Part shown: positions 52,821-62,500 of the stretch, one piece after another
Layout: every line of letters starts with the position of its first letter
How positions within the stretch are numbered: the stretch's first letter is position 1
Assembly (NCBI GenBank): GCA_015232575.1
Contig: JADFZL010000004.1
Coordinates: 348,429-412,428 of the forward strand
DNA: 64,000 nucleotides
Direction: 5' to 3'
DNA from: Candidatus Rifleibacteriota bacterium
GTDB taxonomy: Bacteria > Muiribacteriota > Ozemobacteria > Ozemobacterales > Ozemobacteraceae
Translations under genes and position numbers: made by a program
Notes under the pieces: generated by a model
Database searches by the model: none
Seen by the model: only the letters and a program-made list of their open reading frames with translations
What the model was told of the DNA's origin: nothing

Positions 52821-52979
52821 TTGCATATTTTCTGAAAAAGACTTTGAAATTCATTCTTTCACAACGGGTACCCCAATATCTTTATTGACTGATCAGTGCA
52901 AGCACGCTTAGTTCAAAAGAAGCAACAGTATTTCCGGTTCATCTTCGGAAAAGAGTTTAATGCATTCAACGTGTTTGCT
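52821..52979. repeat. repeat E copy 2
   Basis: Direct partner of 50039-50198. It lies between the TPR/Sel1 gene and the phospholipase C-like gene and ends 80 nt before the latter's start, so it may contain part of that promoter region. Confidence 0.85.
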
Positions 52980-53058
52980 CTGATTATTTTTTTGGAACGT
53001 TTTGCAGAAATATTGTGTTAATATAGGTAGGGGAAAAAACTATTTGGAGGTTGTCACG

Positions 53059-54942
53059 ATGAAAACTAAGAATGCAAATATTTTAAAAGCTTCTTCGATC
53101 ACTCTTATGCTTCTATTCGTTGCTTGCCAAAGCTTTGCCTGGGGACCTCTTACGCACATGTATATAAATGATCAGGCTTATCAGAGAGCAGTTAAAAGCA
53201 TGGGAGATTCTCTCTGTGTTACTTCTAATCTTTCCGGAATATTTTTTGGGACATCAGCCTCGCCAGATATTAAGCAGATTTCCGGCGAAGAATTCAATAG
53301 AAATTTCCACAACGATTTTGTTACCGTTGAAAAAATGATCGATTCTGCAAAAAGCAACAAGCGATTTGGCAAGGAAGATGTTGCAGCAGCACTTGGATGG
53401 GCTGCTCATTTGCACGCAGAGGTAAACACCACACATGGCGAAGGCGGCTATTCCAATAACAAATGTTGCGTTGCAGTCAATCCTTCAAGATGGGTTAATC
53501 ATCAAATAAGCGAGTTAGCTCTTGATTTTATTACTTATCATAACAATAGAAACTCATTAATCAAACGAACTTTTTGTTTACCAGTAGGTTTGCTGGAATA
53601 CTCCATGGCAGAAGAAAAAAAACTTGCCCCCGAGGCAAAAGCTATGTCAGCTGAAAAAATCAGAACTGCCGGAAATTCCTTCTTTCTTGCTGTTATGGGA
53701 AGTAGAATTCTCGCAGAATATTTGCACAATAACCGTCCTGGACTTATTGCTGAAATGGATGAATTTCACAGCGATCGAAGAACGCAAATTGAAAAAAGTG
53801 TTTCCTGTGTCCATGAAATGCTTAAAAATAAAGGAAAACAAGACTTCAGCAAGACTTTTTCGGGTTCATGTGATAACCCAAAAATCAGAATATCCCTGGA
53901 AGGCGATTTGACAAATAAATTCAGCATTTCATACCTTAAGACCCTTGTCGATGCAACCTTAAATGGAATTAATACCGGGGCAGCAGATGAGATTTTTGTA
54001 CATCTTGGATATGGTTTTTCCTGTGGTTTTCTCTCTACACCTGTTTTGCGACCATTGTTCCTGAAAATGATTGAACGCATGTATTCCACGCACTCATCAG
54101 AATCCTCAACAAAATCTATTGTTTGCCGTTATATTGAAGGACTATTGATAAGAACCGATATGACGTATCCTGAAATTCTAGTATATGCCCGCGGTGAAAC
54201 GCCAATAGACCAGTCTTTGAAAGCTATTCAGCAAGATCAATTTACTCAGGCCGGGTTAATCGCAGATGGAAGAAAGCCAGTTTCTTTTGATCAAGCACTC
54301 AAGGCTTGCAGTGTTTTAGAGTCAACATCATGGGATCTGACAATGGATAGCAAAGCTCAAACTCTTGAAAAAACTGCAAGAACACTTGCAAACGGAATTG
54401 TAGACTGTAAATTCGGCTCACCTGACATGCAGTCACGTGCTGTAAAACTTATCGCGTTATCAAAATCATTGCGTTCAAAAATCTTTGCATACCAGAACAC
54501 TTTCAATCCAATTGATAAAGCAAAAGCCCTTCTGGCAATGCAGACTGCCTCAAAAACTCTGGCGAAAGAGTCACAATTTTGCTCGGATTTTGTACAATTG
54601 TTTTCTGAAATAGCCACAGATACACAGAAATTGGCAGAAAAACTTGCAGAAAACCAGAACGCTATTTTACAAAAGAACCAGGCGCTCGCACAGGCAAAAA
54701 AAGACTATGACGAATGCAGTTGGTGGAATGCAGTAAGAAAAGCAGAACTGGCAATGACTATCAAGAAATATGAATCAGAAATCATTGGATTGAACGCTTA
54801 CAAAGCAGTTCTGACAAGTTACAATGTCTGGGTCGAGGCTCAGAGATCTTCCGCCCAGGTCACTCTTGAAGGAGAGCAACCTGCGGTCAGTAACACTGCA
54901 ATCGATAATTTATCAAGCTCTGATGATTTAATGGACCAATAA
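53059..54942 (+). CDS. secreted zinc-dependent phospholipase C-like protein
   Basis: 627 residues from the ATG at 53059, with TTGGAGG 8-12 nt upstream. The signal peptide ends right before 'WGPLTHMYINDQA' (ACQSFA/WGP). A mature N-terminal Trp followed by a nearby His is the hallmark of the zinc-dependent phospholipase C/S1-P1 fold, where the terminal amine binds zinc. Further ligands are likely in 'GTSASPDIKQI', 'FHNDF' and 'GWAAHLHAEVNTTHGEG'. The C-terminal ~200 residues are helical coiled coil unrelated to the catalytic fold. It may cleave phospholipids outside the cell. The match is at motif level, so substrate remains open. Confidence 0.7.
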   Translation: MKTKNANILKASSITLMLLFVACQSFAWGPLTHMYINDQAYQRAVKSMGDSLCVTSNLSGIFFGTSASPDIKQISGEEFNRNFHNDFVTVEKMIDSAKSNKRFGKEDVAAALGWAAHLHAEVNTTHGEGGYSNNKCCVAVNPSRWVNHQISELALDFITYHNNRNSLIKRTFCLPVGLLEYSMAEEKKLAPEAKAMSAEKIRTAGNSFFLAVMGSRILAEYLHNNRPGLIAEMDEFHSDRRTQIEKSVSCVHEMLKNKGKQDFSKTFSGSCDNPKIRISLEGDLTNKFSISYLKTLVDATLNGINTGAADEIFVHLGYGFSCGFLSTPVLRPLFLKMIERMYSTHSSESSTKSIVCRYIEGLLIRTDMTYPEILVYARGETPIDQSLKAIQQDQFTQAGLIADGRKPVSFDQALKACSVLESTSWDLTMDSKAQTLEKTARTLANGIVDCKFGSPDMQSRAVKLIALSKSLRSKIFAYQNTFNPIDKAKALLAMQTASKTLAKESQFCSDFVQLFSEIATDTQKLAEKLAENQNAILQKNQALAQAKKDYDECSWWNAVRKAELAMTIKKYESEIIGLNAYKAVLTSYNVWVEAQRSSAQVTLEGEQPAVSNTAIDNLSSSDDLMDQ

Positions 54943-54985
54943 AAAATCTATTCCATGCGAAACTGAAAATCTACGGAAGTACACG

Positions 54986-55014
54986 TTGACAGAAAGCTAA
55001 AATTTAATTATTCT
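54986..55014 (+). promoter_or_regulatory. sigma-70 promoter of C11 gene
   Basis: TTGACA (54986-54991), a 17-nt spacer and TATTCT (55009-55014), with the C11 start codon 45 nt downstream. Confidence 0.65.
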
Positions 55015-55058
55015 GAGTAGATAGTGATATATAAAGTACTGTTCCGATGGAGGAATTT

Positions 55059-56348
55059 ATGAAACAATTTGCGTTGATTTATGTTCTTCTCATTACATTT
55101 TTCACATTGTTTATTCCGGTTTCAGGTTTCGCTTTGAATGAATGGACCGTTATTGTCTATCTTTGTGGTGATGACAATAAGGACGCATCATTGGAAGAGA
55201 ATCATCGAAAAGATCTCGAAGAAATGGCTCGTGCAAGTTCAAAGCCCGGTCTTGAGGTTGTAGTACAGGCAGATCGCGGAACTAAAATTTCTGAGTATCT
55301 GAAGCAGGCTTATGCTGATCCAAGCTATAGTGGTGCAAAACGTTACGTAGTCAAAAATAGCTCCTGGGAAACAGAAGCTCAACTTGGCGAAATTAATACC
55401 GGCTCTCCTTATGCCCTGTGGGATATGCTCAAGTGGGTGGCTGCAAAACACCCTGCAAAGCACTATTGTCTGATAATCAATGGACATGGCAGCGGCATTT
55501 ACTCATGGCGCGGTGAAGGAAATGTATCAGCAGCAGTTCCAGGCGCAGTCAATTTCGATCCAAACCGTTTTGTAGCTTATGATTCGACAGATGATGACTG
55601 CCTTACAGTATTTGAAGTTCAGGCTGTACTCGAAGCATTCAGAGCTCGTTTAAACAGTGGACGCAAGGTTGACCTTATTGGTTTCGACGCATGCATGGCC
55701 GGAATGATTGAAGCGCTCTATCAACTTAAGGAATCATGTCAGGTCATGGTTGCAAATCCTTCGCTTACTCCGGGAACAGGGTTCGATTACGACGGCATTG
55801 TAAGCGCTCTGGGAAGGAATCTTGCAATGACTCCGGAACAACTTGCTGAAGTGATTACGAAAACATTCATTGATTCTGTTCATTCAAACACTGACCCTCA
55901 GATGCTTTCAGCGTGGAGAACTGATCGTGTTCAGGAACTTGTTTTTGCACTGAATAACCTCTCCATGGAAATGCTGAAAGCCATAAAACTAACCGGAAAA
56001 AAAGCCGGGCTTTCCAACATGACAACCTACGGCGGAAGCAATCTATACTGGGATATCGAAAGAATCCTGAGAGCTGTTCAGGATCGCAACACCAACTGGA
56101 ATGGCGCGTCAAACGCTCAGGTTATAGTAAATCTCGCCGCAGAAGCTCAAGCTGCGTTAAAAGCCGCAAGAGTGTCAATGTGGTATGATGGTTCGTTCTC
56201 AGCAAACAAAGTCGGAGGACTTTCGATAGCATGGCCCGACCCAGACAAATACAAATCATACCGTAACTTCTATAAAGCTCTCGCTTTTTCAAAAACCACC
56301 AAATGGGATGAATTTCTCGATGCAAGAGAGCTTAATATTTCCGAATAA
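55059..56348 (+). CDS. secreted clostripain-like C11 peptidase
   Basis: 429 residues from the ATG at 55059, with GGAGG 5-10 nt upstream. A signal peptide ends near 'VSGFA/LNEW'. The caspase-like C11 core is clear: 'WTVIVYLCGDDNKDASLEEN' at the mature N-terminus, catalytic His in 'LIINGHGSGIYSWRGEG', and catalytic Cys in 'VDLIGFDACMAGMIEAL'. 'MVANPSLTPGTGFDYDGIV' corresponds to the substrate pocket region of clostripains. It should cleave after basic residues outside the cell (family knowledge). Second caspase-fold peptidase in the window besides the C25 enzyme. Single gene with its own promoter. Confidence 0.92.
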   Translation: MKQFALIYVLLITFFTLFIPVSGFALNEWTVIVYLCGDDNKDASLEENHRKDLEEMARASSKPGLEVVVQADRGTKISEYLKQAYADPSYSGAKRYVVKNSSWETEAQLGEINTGSPYALWDMLKWVAAKHPAKHYCLIINGHGSGIYSWRGEGNVSAAVPGAVNFDPNRFVAYDSTDDDCLTVFEVQAVLEAFRARLNSGRKVDLIGFDACMAGMIEALYQLKESCQVMVANPSLTPGTGFDYDGIVSALGRNLAMTPEQLAEVITKTFIDSVHSNTDPQMLSAWRTDRVQELVFALNNLSMEMLKAIKLTGKKAGLSNMTTYGGSNLYWDIERILRAVQDRNTNWNGASNAQVIVNLAAEAQAALKAARVSMWYDGSFSANKVGGLSIAWPDPDKYKSYRNFYKALAFSKTTKWDEFLDARELNISE

Positions 56349-56385
56349 ATCATAATCTTATCGCATTGGGAGTTAAGAAGAAATA

Positions 56386-56498
56386 TAAGCGTTCACTCGT
56401 CTATGAAAGTGCTTTTAACAAACGATTTTTAGTTATTCATTGCATGAGGTTTTTTCAGAGACACTTTTGTAACGGTAAACAGGCAGAGTGAACGCTTA
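56386..56498. repeat. MITE-like inverted-repeat element
   Basis: Perfect 13-bp terminal inverted repeats TAAGCGTTCACTC (56386-56398) and GAGTGAACGCTTA (56486-56498) bound a 113-bp AT-rich segment with an inner AAAGTG/CACTTT match. No coding capacity. The left end is 38 nt after the C11 stop. Confidence 0.5.
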
Positions 56499-56520
56499 CT
56501 AAGTACTGCAAATCTTGATT

Positions 56521-56607
56521 GAGGGGTCATTTATAACATGTCATGAGATCTCTCACATTCGTTCGAGATGACAACCATCCAAAAGTTAACACGCAAATTT
56601 GTCCCCT
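56521..56607. repeat. dispersed palindromic repeat, copy 5 (left arm deleted)
   Basis: GAGGGGTCATTTATAACATGTCA, GAGATCTCTCACATTCGTTC, GAGATGACA and AAAAGTTAACACGCAAATTTG align with the reverse strand of 8169-8280, but the first arm (TTTCAACCGAAGGGAGAAAT region) is missing. It is useful for defining the outer limits of the element. Confidence 0.7.
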
Positions 56608-56646
56608 TATTTTAGATTTTTCGTAATAAGAAAGAAGGGAGTTATT

Positions 56647-57156
56647 ATGAATAAGATTGTCAGTTCAATGCTGCTGGTTTTTCTTACCTTGTTTTCAATC
56701 ATCAATCATATTTCACTTCAGGCAAGCCCTTTTGATGAAAGTGGTTCTCCGGTAATTGAAACAGTTCCAGCGAATGACTCTCAGTCTGCACCGGCTCCCA
56801 TACCACAAAAACCCTTTACTCATCCTGAAAAAGATGAAGCATTTATTCACGGAACAGTTAAAGATTCCAGAACAAAACAACCAATCCCGGGAGCAATGAT
56901 AGTTTTGCTTCAGCCTGATATTAATCCAAAGCAATGGATGGAAAACGGAAGCGACCGAAGTATTTTTGCAGTAGCGAGGTCAGGACAAGATGGCAGGTTT
57001 GTTCTCAACAGTGTTGTACCAGTCAATCAGAAATATCCAAGACTTGTTGCTGCAAGTGGTTACAGAGTCATCATTGACTTTGAATATTCCTTTGATAAAA
57101 CTATTTACGACACAGACGTATATTACATGAATATTCTGCTTGAAAGATTAAAATAA
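56647..57156 (+). CDS. small secreted carboxypeptidase-regulatory-like protein
   Basis: 169 residues from the ATG at 56647, with AAGGGAG 6 nt upstream. A signal peptide (cleavage near SLQA/SPF) is followed by a Pro/Ser-rich linker and one beta-sandwich domain of the CarboxypepD_reg type: 'FIHGTVKDSRTKQPIPGAMI' then 'GQDGRFVLNSVVP'. Such domains are accessory folds of extracellular proteins with no catalysis of their own. Function unknown. Followed by a strong hairpin. Confidence 0.65.
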   Translation: MNKIVSSMLLVFLTLFSIINHISLQASPFDESGSPVIETVPANDSQSAPAPIPQKPFTHPEKDEAFIHGTVKDSRTKQPIPGAMIVLLQPDINPKQWMENGSDRSIFAVARSGQDGRFVLNSVVPVNQKYPRLVAASGYRVIIDFEYSFDKTIYDTDVYYMNILLERLK

Positions 57157-57169
57157 AAGCACATGGTTT

Positions 57170-57231
57170 TTAAAAGTTCCCCCAACTCTCTACCAAGCTG
57201 ACTGCTGGTAATGGGTTGGGGGAACTTTTAA
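57170..57231 (+). terminator. 17-bp stem hairpin after small secreted gene
   Basis: TTAAAAGTTCCCCCAAC (57170-57186) and GTTGGGGGAACTTTTAA (57215-57231), perfect over 17 bp with a 28-nt loop that itself folds (CTACCAAG/CTGGTA region). The rest of 57232-57558 is AT-rich and empty. Confidence 0.75.
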
Positions 57232-57558
57232 TGAGTGTTGATAAATATAATTTCAAGGCAAACCAGTATTTAAACCTAATTTTCCGAGAAAATTGTAACC
57301 ATGTCGAATACTCTTAACTTTTTGCTAGTTTAGAAGCTACTATCGAAAAATCACTTTTTTTTCTTAGATCATTTCATCGTTACAAATGTAACTATGTTTT
57401 TAGTAGAAATCTATAGAAATATTCTAGCAAAGCTAATGATATTGCTTGTTTTCGAGAAACAAAGTTACAAAATTGCCGGGAAATCAAGTTTAAACAGATC
57501 CGTTTGTTCTGAGGATATTTTACATAACCGGAGCAAGAATGTCGTTATTCGCTTCCGG

Positions 57559-57716
57559 AAAGGATTCCGGTAAAGTGACCGCTCGTTCTGGTAGAAAGTA
57601 CATCGCTCAGGGAAAATGAAATATGCGGTCACTTTCCACTGGAACAAGCGGTCACTTTCGATCGGAACGAGCGGTCAGATTAAATCAGAACGGACGGGCA
57701 GTTATTGCCGGAAAAT
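57559..57716. mobile_element. remnant of IS21-like element ends
   Basis: Four units at exactly 23-bp steps start at 57625, 57648, 57671 and 57694: GCGGTCACTTTCCACTGGAA, GCGGTCACTTTCGATCGGAA, GCGGTCAGATTAAATCAGAA and a degenerate ACGGGCAGTTATTGCCGG. An inverted copy, AGTGACCGCTCGTTCT, lies at 57574-57589. Arrays of ~20-bp transposase-binding sites of this GCGGTCACTTT type are seen at the ends of IS21-family elements. Only about 35 bp separate the two ends, so the transposase genes are gone. Confidence 0.55.
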
Positions 57717-57727
57717 GAACTTGCAGA

Positions 57728-59059
57728 TTAATTCGAATTTGAACGGGGTAATACAACTGTCTTGCCAAGGGAATTCACGTAAATTGCATTACTCCCTTCC
57801 CATCTTTGAATTTTCAACGGGGCAACGTTGGTCATGAAAATAGGGGTGGGACCATTCCAGCATGCTATTGGCCGAGGATCTGAAGGCAAATAATTGTACC
57901 CGGTCGATGGGTCACAATATACCGGGTTAGACCCGTGCCAATAACCAATTGGCAGTGTAACTGGTGCTGAAAGAGTATTGTTCGTGTTTGATACGGAAGT
58001 TGCTGTTGAAAGCGAGTTAAACTTTGCTTCGGGGAATATTACTGTTTTGCCAATTGAATTCACGTAAATCGCCGTATTTCCTTCCCATCTTTGGATTTTC
58101 AAAGGTGCAACGTTGGTCATGAAAATAGGAGTGATACCGTTCCAACGTGCTATTGGCCGAGGATCTGAAGGCAAATAATTGAAGCCGGTTGATGGGTCAC
58201 AATATACTGGGAGATTCCCAAACCAATAATCAATTGGCAGTATAACTGGCGCAGAAAGAGGATTGTTAGAGGTTGAGACGGAAGTTGCGGTTGAAAGCGA
58301 GTTAAACGTTGCTTCGGGGAATATTATTGTCTTGCCAATGGAATTCATGTAAATCGCCGTATTTCCTTCCCATCTTTGGATTTTCAAAGGGGCGACGTTG
58401 GTCATGAAAATAGGAGTGATACCGTTCCAACGTGCTATTGGCCGAGGATCTGATGTCATATAATGAAACCCGGTTGACGGGTCAACATAGATCGGGAGAG
58501 ACCCTTGCCAATAACCGATTGGCAGTATAATCGGCGCTGAAAGAGCATAAGTTGAATTACTTTCAAAAGGCTTGATTTTTAAGACCCACCCACTGCGGAT
58601 TAAAGAAGGGTTCTTAATAAGTGAGGGATATTTATCTTTATTCAAATTCACAATTTCCAAATATTTTGAACCATCGCCGAGATATTTTTTAGCCAGGCTG
58701 ATGAGGTTATCACCCGGTTTAACATTGATTTCAAGAAATTCTTTAGAAATTTTGTTTGTTCCTGTTGTGACTTGGAGAGGTTTTTCTGAAACAATTGTCG
58801 CTGAAGCAGTTTCGGTCATGGAAAAATTTGAAATTCCGGAAGGGGCTGAAGGGTTCCAGTCAGCCGAAACAGAAGACAATTCAATCGAAAGAGGAATAGC
58901 GGCTTTCTTATTGAAACTTCTCATGTTTTCGGAGGTATCGCTCGATTGAATGGCGATTAGGTCCTCATCATCAAAGGGGCCTGCCAATACCGTAGAAAAG
59001 CTTATAATAGTGATTAGAGTTGCAACGTAAAGGCACTTGCAGAAAAGCTTGCTCTTCAT
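57728..59059 (-). CDS. secreted LysM protein with three 95-residue repeats
   Basis: 443 residues from the ATG at 59059, with GGAGG 5-10 nt upstream; a longer frame to 59104 is rejected. The signal peptide ends near 'STVLA/GPF'. A LysM domain lies at about 105-160 ('VKPGDNLISLAKKYLGDGSK', 'SGWVLKIKPF'). Then three tandem units (285 bp each, near 58545-58260, 58260-57975 and 57975-57728) follow, each holding 'PSTGxxYxxSDPRPIA', 'WNGxTPIFMTNVAPLKIQRW' and 'IYVNSIGKT'. LysM should bind peptidoglycan, so the repeats are displayed in the periplasm or on the surface. The repeat was not recognised as a known family; its Trp/Tyr/Pro richness suggests small beta folds. Confidence 0.75.
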   Translation of the reverse strand: MKSKLFCKCLYVATLITIISFSTVLAGPFDDEDLIAIQSSDTSENMRSFNKKAAIPLSIELSSVSADWNPSAPSGISNFSMTETASATIVSEKPLQVTTGTNKISKEFLEINVKPGDNLISLAKKYLGDGSKYLEIVNLNKDKYPSLIKNPSLIRSGWVLKIKPFESNSTYALSAPIILPIGYWQGSLPIYVDPSTGFHYMTSDPRPIARWNGITPIFMTNVAPLKIQRWEGNTAIYMNSIGKTIIFPEATFNSLSTATSVSTSNNPLSAPVILPIDYWFGNLPVYCDPSTGFNYLPSDPRPIARWNGITPIFMTNVAPLKIQRWEGNTAIYVNSIGKTVIFPEAKFNSLSTATSVSNTNNTLSAPVTLPIGYWHGSNPVYCDPSTGYNYLPSDPRPIACWNGPTPIFMTNVAPLKIQRWEGSNAIYVNSLGKTVVLPRSNSN

Positions 59060-59104
59060 AAATTTCCTCCAAAGTAAAAATTTTCTACATTCAGTTGTTT
59101 GCAC

Positions 59105-59543
59105 TCAAGACATTCAAATTTGTTAAGCAGTGTTTACATCCAATCATTCTGTTCTCATAATAATTAATATTTTTCGAAACTTAACAGTGATCTATCTCGA
59201 AACAAAATTCTTCCTGGGAATGGCAGGTTTTTGTAATCTGAGCAAAATAAATGGATCGTTTGTCATGACCAGCGTCAATGAGTAACCTCCTTTTTTGTTC
59301 ATTTAACTTGGCTTACCCCAAAAACATTTCTTTTGTTACAAAGAAAATACTATCCAGATTGTGATCTGTGACGATAAAGGCCGCTGGAAAGTTTTTACAG
59401 CTTTCTGCAAAGAAAACTATATATTTTTGAATAATGCACTTGTCCCCGCATCCTTAATGCTGAATACGAGGGAATAAAGATTGTTGTTTTAATGCTGAAA
59501 TTCACGGTTTGCCCGTAAAAGAGAACAAACCGTGAATATTTAT
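59105..59543. other. 439-nt intergenic region with terminator hairpin
   Basis: Mostly AT-rich with no gene. ATTCACGGTTTG (59500-59511) and CAAACCGTGAAT (59526-59537) form a perfect 12-bp stem directly behind the stop of the giant repeat gene, a likely terminator for it. The promoter of the LysM gene must lie near 59060-59200 but no clear boxes were found. Confidence 0.6.
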
Positions 59544-62500
59544 TTACTGGATAATAACCGTGACTACATATCCCTGAGTTGTTGAATCACCAGCTGTTAC
59601 AGTGTAGGTCACTGGATTTGTAAAATCCTGCCCTATGCCTGTATTGGGAGATACGCTCGAACCTGTATGTGTTATGTTTGGTACCAGCATACTTACATTC
59701 GTTCCACTCGGAACTGTTAAAGTAATTGTTTTTGCTGATTCGTTAATGACGCCTGTTACCGAAGGAATCATAATGTTAAAAGCCGTGATAGCCTTCGCTG
59801 AACCCGACGCAACAACAACGGTTACCACATAAGCCTGTGTTGTCGAATCGTTTGCTGTAACGGTATATGTCACCGGATTTGTAAAATCCTGTGCTACGCC
59901 TGAATTTGGCGATATACTTGAACCAGACTGCATTATATTTGGCACCAATGCTGTTACATCCGTTCCATAAGGGACTGTCAAGGTAACGGTTTTTGCTGAT
60001 TCGTTAATGACACCTGTTACTGAAGGAGTTGAAAAGTTAAAAGCCGTTATAGCTTTTTCAGAGTTCGATCCCATAGTTACTGTCACCAAGTATTCCTGGG
60101 TTGTTGAATCGCCTGCTGTTACAGTGTAGGTAACCGGAGTAAAAAAGTTCTGTGCTACCCCTGTGTTTGGTGAAATACTTGAACCGGTATGTGTTATGCT
60201 TGGCACAATCGAAGATAAGTTCGTTCCATTCGGAACAGTGAGGGAAATTGTTTTTGCTCCTTCGTCGATAACACCTGTTGCAGAAGGACTGGTAAAGTTA
60301 AATGCTGTAATAGACTTTGCAGAAGTGGAATTTACGGAAACCGTTACCACATAAGCCTGCGTTGTGGAATCAGCTGCTGTTACGGTATAGGTTACCGGAT
60401 TGGTAAAATTCTGTGCAACTCCGGTGTTAGGTGAAATACTTGAACCTGTATGCGTTATACTTGGCACCAGCGCACTTACATCCGTTCCAGAAGGAACGTT
60501 CAGAGACACTGTCTTCGCTGACTCATTAACAACACCTGTTACTGACGGATTGTTAAAATTAAAAGCTGTGATAGCTTTTGCATCATTTGCAGTAACTGTA
60601 ACTGTAACCACATATGCCTGAGTTGAGGAATCTCCTGCTGTTACGGTATAGGTTACGGGGCTTGTAAAGTCCTGGGATACACCTGTATTGGGTGATATAC
60701 TCGAACCCGAATGAGTTATCGTTGGCACCAGGGCACTTACATCCGTTCCAAAAGGTACAGTAAGCGAAATGGTCTTTGCTGATTCGTTTATAACACCAGT
60801 AACCGAAGGGTTCGAAAAGTTAAAAGCTGTAATTGCCTTTGAAGTGTTCGAATTCAGAGTAACGGTAACCACATATTCCTGAGTTGAGGAATCGCCTGCT
60901 GTTACAGTATAAGTTACCGGACTTAAAAAGTTCTGTGCCACGCCTGTATCTGGCGAAATACCCGAACCTGTATGAGTAATTGTTGGCACAAGTGCGGTTA
61001 CATTGGTTCCAGCTGGAACAGTCAATGAAATGGTCTTTGCTGACTCGTTAATAGTGCCTGTTGCTGCAGGATTTGTAAAGTTAAACGCTGTGATTGCTTT
61101 TGAAGTATTCGAATTCACCGTAACTGTGACCACGTAATTCTGAGTTGTCGAATCACCTGCTGTAACCGTATAAGTTACCGGATTTGTGAAGCTCTGGGCT
61201 ACACCTGTATTGGGTGATATACTCGAACCTGTATGAGTTATGGATGGTACCAGCGCAGTGACATCTGTTCCATAAGCCACCGTCAAGGAGATAGTTTTTG
61301 CTCCTTCGTTAATTACACCTGTTACTGAAGGACTTGTAAAGTTAAATGCTGTTATTGCTTTTGCCGGATTCCCTGAAACCGTTACTGTGACAATATATGA
61401 CTGAGTCGTTGAATCAGCGGCTGTTACCGTATAGGTTACGGGGTTTGTATAATTCTGAGCAACACCTGTATTCGGTGATATGCTTGAACCGGTGTGTGTT
61501 ATGGTTGGAACCAGCCCTGTTACATCTGTTCCATAGGGAACAGTCAGTGCAATTGTTTTTGCCTCTTCATTTACAACTCCTGTTGTTGCAGGGCTTGCAA
61601 AGTTAAACGCGGTGATCGCTTTGGCCGAATTATCTGCCACTGTTACCGTAACCACATAAGCCTGTGTAGAGGAATCGCCTGCTGTTACGGTATAGGTTAC
61701 CGGACTGGTAAAGTTTTGAGCTACGCCGGTGTTTGGTGATACGCTTGAGCCTGAATGCGTTATGGTTGGCACCAGGCCAGTTACATCTGTTCCAAAAGGA
61801 ACAGTAAGAGCAATTGTCTTTGCCTCTTCATTTATTACCCCTGTTGCTGCAGGGCTCGTAAAGTTAAACGCGCTGATTGCTTTTGCTGAATTATCTGCAG
61901 CTGTTACAGTAACCACATAAGCCTGAGTTGTCGAATCGGCGGCTGTTACAGTATAAGTTACCGGATTTGTAAAATTCCGTGCCACACCTGTATTTGGAGA
62001 TATACTTGAACCTGTGTGCGTTATAGATGGCACTAACGCAGTCACATTTGTACCATAAGGGACTGTCAGGGCAATGGTTTTTGCCCCTTCGTTTATTACA
62101 CCCGTTACTGAAGGGCTTGAAAAGTTAAATGCGGTAATAGCTTTCGCCGGGTTTGCTGACACTGTTACTGTTACCACATAATTCTGTGTTGTCGTATCAG
62201 CAGCTGTTACGGTATAGGTTACCGGATTTGTAAAGTTCTGTGCCACGCCTGTATTTGGAGATATGCTTGAACCTGTGTGTGTTATGGATGGTACCAGCGC
62301 TGTCACATTTGTACCATAAGGAACGGTCAGGGCAATGGTCTTTGCCCCTTCATTAATTACACCTGTTACCGAAGGACTTGTAAAGTTAAAGGCTGTTACA
62401 GCCTTTGCCGGATTTGCTGACACCGTTACGGTAACCAAATAAGCCTGTGTTGATGAATTAGGGGCTGTTACCATATATGTTACCGGGTTTGTGAAATCCT

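Noticed and set aside
57616..57837. 73-codon plus-strand frame across the IS21-like remnant
   Set aside because: It runs through the 23-bp repeats and into the antisense of the LysM gene; no gene-like features.
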